A DNA stretch of 17,870 bases from Oscillospiraceae bacterium. Lineage in GTDB: Bacteria; Bacillota; Clostridia; Oscillospirales; Ruminococcaceae. A model generated the notes under the pieces. The model was not told the DNA's origin and searched no databases. It worked only from the letters and a program-made list of their open reading frames with translations. The DNA is taken from contig JAHZHS010000008.1 in the NCBI GenBank assembly GCA_019420135.1, forward strand, positions 9,820 to 27,689. The letters run 5' to 3'. The translations under genes were made by a program, and so were the position numbers. Positions 15,401 to 17,870 of the stretch are shown one piece after another (the stretch's first letter is position 1; every line of letters starts with the position of its first letter).

Positions 15401-16296
15401 AGACCGCCGTGATCACGGTGGAAAACGCCCTGCGCACCGCAGCCATCCAGGTGACCAAAATCGATGCCCTGAATAGCGACAAAACGCTGCCAGGCGCCGT
15501 ATTCCAGCTGGACCGCCTGATCCAGGCGTCCGACGGCAGTTGGGTGGTGGACACAAACTGGGGGCCATTGACCGGCACCACCGGAGAGGGCGGTATACTG
15601 ACCTTCCAAAGCCTGCGGCCCGGCCGCTATCGCCTGACCGAGACAAAAGCGCCGGACGGGTACGTCAAGTCCTTTGAACCCACCGATGTGACGCTGCGAG
15701 CAGATCATCTGGGACAGACCTTCAAGGTGACGGTGACAAACTCCACGCCGCAGACCTTTACCTTTACCAAGGTGGCAGCGGAGGACAATAACAAACCTTT
15801 GTCCGGCGCGGAATTCCACCTATACCCGCTGGTGTGCGGGGATACCTCCCACACCCACGACGAGATTCTGGACACCGAAAATCCCGGCAGCTGCTGGGAC
15901 GCTGGCAGCATAAACCCCGAGACAAGCGGGGCAGATGGCGTGGTAATGTTCGAGAATCTGCCACCGGGACTTTATCGCCTGGTGGAGACCAAAGCCCCCG
16001 GCGGCTATGCGCTGCCCACCGGACAGTGGAATGTCACCCTGACAGCCAATGGCGGAGTGACCATCACTGCTGTAGGCGGGGAGGCGTCTGTACCGGCGTT
16101 TGTGTTGGAGACAACTGGCGGCACAACCAGCTACAAGTTGCCCAACCGCAAACCCATGGATATGCCCAGCTCAGGAGGACCGGGTGTGCCCCTTGCGGCA
16201 GCCCTGGGAACCCTGATGATGGGCGGAGGCGTCTGCCTGGCGGCAACCCGTCTGCGCCCCCGCCGCAAAAAACGGAAACCCAATCCCCAAAAATAA
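9406..16296 (+). CDS. Giant sortase-anchored surface protein, fibro-slime and Cna-B domains, probable pilus tip adhesin
   Basis: 2296 residues from MKKSRLSLW; a signal peptide spans about 1-36. A Pro/Thr/Ser/Glu-rich linker follows (about 45-145), then a large region to about 930 that I cannot assign, containing an EF-hand-like loop DRNLDGNGDLTL (905-916). A fibro-slime domain (about 935-1150) is recognised by FEGDDDCWIFIDGQLVLDMG (1057-1076), followed by GIHD, and HTLTMFYMERG. A Cna-B-like unit starts at 1151 (LRVTKEVD) and seems interrupted by a beta-rich insert (about 1200-1440). Further Cna-B units begin near 1586, 1748 and 1880. Two SpaA-type domains have self-crosslinking residues: Lys2018/Glu2079/Asn2112 and Lys2122/Glu2194/Asn2247. 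The C-terminus is MPSSG (2253-2257), a hydrophobic helix and a basic tail: a sortase signal, with M and S where LPxTG has L and T. Being first in the operon, before a backbone pilin, it probably caps the pilus and binds host or dietary surfaces; the ligand is unknown. Confidence 0.9.
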   Translation: MKKSRLSLWGRRGIAALLSAAITLSVPLCRVPASPAASLSSLTEAAPELPDNENPPTSSELDNTLSSTPPDSDEGVVVLPEDTSAPDATATPSPTPEEEPTAQPAPEPDATATPTPQPSPTSDDSSAPQANSAPVPDTTDAAEGDSVPVEETVWAGETLTFVDLLWKTTPLSGVDVLFIGSEGQEPVRLSMTAAERGQYTVTVPTGGYDQVAFYAAGTDTDTLGGTWRLSDGEDGGNTVDFEPLILSAFYYDSGENPSYWGSDPNYDPEAMGISLMSVDTLAENDTDTGPQTGQQVYFVNMHALDGSETDPIVTVEARFIQLPHDGANSSEWPEQYLARTMYEVRDGIYVTSFPQGIDQQNTDGSYLYQEISFDLTRRSGQEAEFNRHYNFRGYHEESASMPDTWGKPGWFTYREGTMDAYFYNTSVEDSYWNAHPSNADASIQAQLLYIDTRDFSETEGNTPYQKVTDIYLSWDGMPTNLANYDSQYGVRLGMTRDEEENPYALSTEGIFYFKMPSSSEPLTENTVFTLTYVITEGEHAGTHTFLFTYVPRSGRNTILMDYLWEDVGEVWGVYQSQPDDAPKTRNVYFNNAVTAFGKVQVVFGQTQSDGTVKFMSGTATQTAEWAKDKLANENVQNYSTWDKGWLKMEKASGTVDGHDLPDNVWVFEDVPIEYDYVMFRGAVSPDAPDSNSGTPAPFWFSPYLKIDQTYQYPCFFAYAYIPTEETPKANGAAGSGIQLGNTAYLDGRWGSALEIYNLGDYAVQIPEGDYEPQDNTYYGISTIYDYYSQWELSGHSVTEGIGNGDSNKQTYNRQGGLLNIAISKYFSELDAASGYTGNEQSNPRYFGAGNMSNGVSNGDGWSWALNTWDQFSKYGTLYETTQLYNNTDAANVWVGNVGPHYDLVDRNLDGNGDLTLNGFTTPYFDENFLRGDNALGITLGNVYNNVRFPFNLNGDGYWEYDSVQDNGTLKQDPDGTYFIQKTDPFHINPFGEKGGSYMPFHEATGTFGTTDGYASQSNINYMFGQRLDLTFTVPEGGRVNMPGTDGTEQMEDVIFQFEGDDDCWIFIDGQLVLDMGGIHDAVRGILNFQSGEWYVYQDLDGAQTIPENGKGSFKLVGDENTVHTLTMFYMERGLGASNLKIVFNFPQQNTLRVTKEVDTSSVDEIFDEAIANLGGFEMQMETMVTSGTSLPVEKSAGYIQTDSVELYDPEQNVTGNYTGPTGDGAAAEEDTDNDTQEKYLVITQPEGWDAAGPPGSTDTDAWQNYLLTLTPTGGSIDLNHGGDPLAFLELELYNGTTDNRGAELYIQLQDSAGNLVTGTARTLSYLGEANLFLPNTKSMVRIDLDSLIASNSKFDEEKVTAVRIGLLNGTGDGGTYRLYRASFGTEWNKVLSTGFSVGDDQISDYGSIVKDGIGKETIHVFSPVDGAWYTRQTHDEGGNVIESISNVVQDGSFSLSDGQTAVFTDKFRVGSYIRLWENVDPKLFETTWSIREDGEPVSFNSLLQDRFDAPSVINPGWGFNKGETPLENQPGTIPDDGREESSVSEQVGITYDEKVDGFIYRGYLYPDNNENLPIDLEVIFYNRMLTGEFTITKQLDDSMGVPQSDETTRYPVGTYTFDVYYTDIAGRGLEQYLPEQPAVEGVGTRYVHQVIEITTDEANGRGSYTMEGIPAGTKYLIRERPANGATLVNLVVENNIQSAASVENIVKNGTEPDDYTKAYVEGKIVATDNTGATETTGPECVFTNKNEPFFMEIQKVWDDEPPTDLKEIQIMVQRREAGSKDETKWEPVTQDYFNVTTDYVTLTPGEDDSWSTASKTAVLIYPTQGTQENNTVLYEYRIVEIGVGQDKLAGYRVVYDQIAGEPQDGQPVVIYRARNSKTGLTLQKTWLDNENRDKTRPSAVRVQLQRSTDYNPDDPNAEGVTWEVLDENGDPVSSAFITLQTPTWSYQLEGLPVSDANNNPYYYRLQEVQVQDDETGAWVDIAKQNNYEPAYSQPVTLDETAVITVENALRTAAIQVTKIDALNSDKTLPGAVFQLDRLIQASDGSWVVDTNWGPLTGTTGEGGILTFQSLRPGRYRLTETKAPDGYVKSFEPTDVTLRADHLGQTFKVTVTNSTPQTFTFTKVAAEDNNKPLSGAEFHLYPLVCGDTSHTHDEILDTENPGSCWDAGSINPETSGADGVVMFENLPPGLYRLVETKAPGGYALPTGQWNVTLTANGGVTITAVGGEASVPAFVLETTGGTTSYKLPNRKPMDMPSSGGPGVPLAAALGTLMMGGGVCLAATRLRPRRKKRKPNPQK
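9661..9746 (+). repeat. In-frame 66-base spaced repeat in the linker
   Basis: The 20 bases CCGGATGCCACGGCCACGCC occur at 9661-9680 and again at 9727-9746, 66 bases (22 codons) apart. They encode PDATATP twice in the Pro/Thr-rich linker. A multiple of three means that loss or gain of a unit would change linker length without breaking the frame. Confidence 0.85.
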
Positions 16297-16307
16297 AATG
16301 GAATGGA

Positions 16308-16314
16308 GAAAGGA
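16308..16314 (+). promoter_or_regulatory. Ribosome site of the pilin gene
   Basis: GAAAGGA lies 9 bases before the ATG at 16324, in the 27-base gap after the surface-protein stop. There is no terminator or promoter in the gap, so both genes share one transcript. Confidence 0.7.
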
Positions 16315-16323
16315 AAATTGCTT

Positions 16324-17870
16324 ATGAAAAGAAAATGGAAAGCCCTGGCCTCCCTGTGCCTGGCACTCGCCCTCATGCTCTGCCTATCCCTGCCGGTGTG
16401 GGCGGAACCGCTGACTGAAAGCTCCACTGGCAGTATTACGCTCAGCTGGGAAGGTGATACTTCGGAAAATACGGACTACAATGATATCACCGTGGAAGTG
16501 TACAAGGTTATCAGGGTTGCTTATCAAGCTGATAATGTAGACGGCTATGAAGCGCCCAAGAACCCTGAATTTTATTGGGATGACGAAAAGGTCCAAGACT
16601 GGGTAAAAAATTACGATACCGATAACAATAAAGATTATATCGGCGACGATAACTCTGTGACGCAGGATTTCATCAATTTGAATAGTGATGATGACGCTCC
16701 TCTTTCTGCTAACGAGATCAAGTCCTTTGCCGACAAGATGGCCGCTGCAATTCGCGCAGAAGGCCAAGGAAAACTTGATATTCAGCCGGAGAGCGTTACT
16801 CCTGCTCCGGATACAAATAGCGTTACCCTGAGCGGCCTGGAGATGGGTGCTTACCTTGTTTTGATCGAGGGCGGCGTCAAGATCTACAGCCCCGCATTCG
16901 TGTACATTGTGCCGGAATGGAACCAGGAAACTCTGACCTGGGATCTGAGCACTCTGAACAAGAATGTTACAGCGAAATCCGCAATGCCGACCATTACCAA
17001 GACTGTCTATGATGGGGACACTCTTGCTCCTGAAAATTATGATAAAACGTTGGATTACGCTCAGGTGAAGATTGGCGACACCATCACCTATATGCTGGTG
17101 GCGGATGTGCCCCAGTTCCCTGACAGTGCCACCGCCACCGGCTTCCAGATCCGCGATAATCTGCCGGCAGGAATCCAGTTGGTTAACAATAGTGTAAAGG
17201 TTTATGGTGTTGGGGACACAACGGATACTGAACTTGCTACATCGACTCATTATACCCTCACAACGTCTAATGCCACTCGCCCGGATGAAAGTCAGGTAAG
17301 CTTCAACATTAGCTTTGTATACAACGAAATTAATTCCTATAGCAAAATCCGCGTAGTCTACAAAGCCACCATCAACAAGGACATCAAGATTGTTGATGAA
17401 AATGCGGAGCCCGAGGTCGGCGCAAACGTCAACACCGCCTACCTGGATTACAACAACAATCCCTATGAGACCACTACTCCTTCCTGGAAATCGGATGACG
17501 ACTTTGCCACCGTCTACACCTACGGCATTGACGTGACCAAAAAGAACGGCGACGATCCCGCTAAGCCTGCAATTCCCGGCGCACAGTTCGAGCTGACGAA
17601 ACAGAGCGACGCGACTAAAATCGAGTTTGTTGCAGAGGGAAATGGCGTATACCATGTTGCTGGAATCGGCGAAAGCGGGAGTACAACCCTCACTGTTGGC
17701 GAGAGCGATGCTAACACAGGTAAACTGATCCTCAATGGTCTGGATGTGGGCACCTACACCCTCACCGAGACCAAGGCTCCGGATCGGTACGTTCTGCCCT
17801 CCCACCGCATCGAGAACAAAATTGAGGATGATGGTATGAACGTTGACGGAAACAGGGACCCCAACGGCAA
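16324..17870 (+). CDS. Backbone pilin, SpaA/FimA-like, cut by the window edge
   Basis: At least 515 residues; the frame is open to the right edge. The signal peptide is MKRKWKALASLCLALALMLC followed by LSLPVWA, with likely cleavage after Ala27. An N-terminal domain covers about 28-220. At its end is a candidate pilin motif, Trp206 followed by Lys213 and Lys218 (KNVTAKSAMPTITK), not the classical WxxxVxVYPK. A fimbrial D2-type domain follows (about 223-398; YAQVKIGDTITYMLVADVPQ, GFQIRDNLPAGIQL). A SpaA/Cna-B domain starts near 400 with GIDVTKKNG (Lys406) and PGAQFELTK, and has the E-box TETKAP with Glu482. Lysine and glutamate are placed for a spontaneous isopeptide bond. The C-terminal sorting signal should lie beyond the edge. 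As part of the pilus operon it probably forms the polymerised shaft, linked by a pilus sortase expected downstream. Many codons end in A or T in the N-terminal half, unlike the preceding gene. Confidence 0.9.
   Translation, partial: MKRKWKALASLCLALALMLCLSLPVWAEPLTESSTGSITLSWEGDTSENTDYNDITVEVYKVIRVAYQADNVDGYEAPKNPEFYWDDEKVQDWVKNYDTDNNKDYIGDDNSVTQDFINLNSDDDAPLSANEIKSFADKMAAAIRAEGQGKLDIQPESVTPAPDTNSVTLSGLEMGAYLVLIEGGVKIYSPAFVYIVPEWNQETLTWDLSTLNKNVTAKSAMPTITKTVYDGDTLAPENYDKTLDYAQVKIGDTITYMLVADVPQFPDSATATGFQIRDNLPAGIQLVNNSVKVYGVGDTTDTELATSTHYTLTTSNATRPDESQVSFNISFVYNEINSYSKIRVVYKATINKDIKIVDENAEPEVGANVNTAYLDYNNNPYETTTPSWKSDDDFATVYTYGIDVTKKNGDDPAKPAIPGAQFELTKQSDATKIEFVAEGNGVYHVAGIGESGSTTLTVGESDANTGKLILNGLDVGTYTLTETKAPDRYVLPSHRIENKIEDDGMNVDGNRDPNG

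Noticed and set aside
13171..15819. Long open frame (882 codons) antisense to the surface-protein gene; likewise 9358-11790 and 11890-13113
   Set aside because: Frames opposite GC-rich genes stay open because of codon bias. The products show no domains, and no ribosome site or promoter is seen.

Overview
The window looks like chromosome of a GC-rich, Gram-positive, anaerobic gut Firmicute, most likely an Oscillospiraceae/Ruminococcaceae-type organism (Faecalibacterium, Gemmiger or Subdoligranulum-like). This is inferred from strong AGGAGG-type ribosome sites, a lipoprotein solute-binding protein, a sortase-anchored fibro-slime/Cna-B surface protein, and GC-rich third codon positions. No marker gene fixes the species. 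I see no tRNA, rRNA, CRISPR array or insertion sequence.

Left part (1-8908), all on the minus strand, read right to left. A sulfatase without a signal peptide (8908-7328) ends at a clear terminator. Directly after it lies a good sigma-A promoter for a two-gene operon: a membrane sensor histidine kinase (7167-5437) and a response regulator with a receiver and an AraC-type DNA-binding domain (5440-3878), overlapping by ATGA. Next comes a peptide/nickel-family ABC importer: lipoprotein binding protein (3613-2012), two permeases (1930-914 and 921-22, overlapping by 8 bases), and the first two bases after the start codon of another gene with a strong ribosome site at the left edge, expected to be the ATPase. 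The gap between regulator and binding-protein gene carries direct repeats spaced about 21 bases, the usual geometry of AraC-family sites. The simplest model is that the kinase senses an external compound, the regulator activates the importer, and the cytoplasmic sulfatase works on the import or a breakdown product. A sulfated host glycan fragment is one possible substrate, but this is inference.

Centre (8909-9405): a divergent, gene-free region of about 500 bases. It holds a weak sulfatase promoter, an 18-base-pair hairpin (9160-9198), an AT-rich stretch with a small palindrome, and a good plus-strand promoter (9318-9346) crossed by an 11-base direct repeat.

Right part (9406-17870), plus strand: a sortase-anchored pilus operon. 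The first gene encodes a 2296-residue surface protein (signal peptide, Pro/Thr linker, large unassigned N-terminal region, fibro-slime domain, several Cna-B/SpaA-like domains, atypical MPSSG sorting motif), the probable tip adhesin. The second encodes a SpaA/FimA-like backbone pilin and runs off the right edge. A pilus-type sortase would be expected beyond the window. Together the two halves suggest a surface attachment plus nutrient-capture neighbourhood, although nothing here proves that they are co-regulated.
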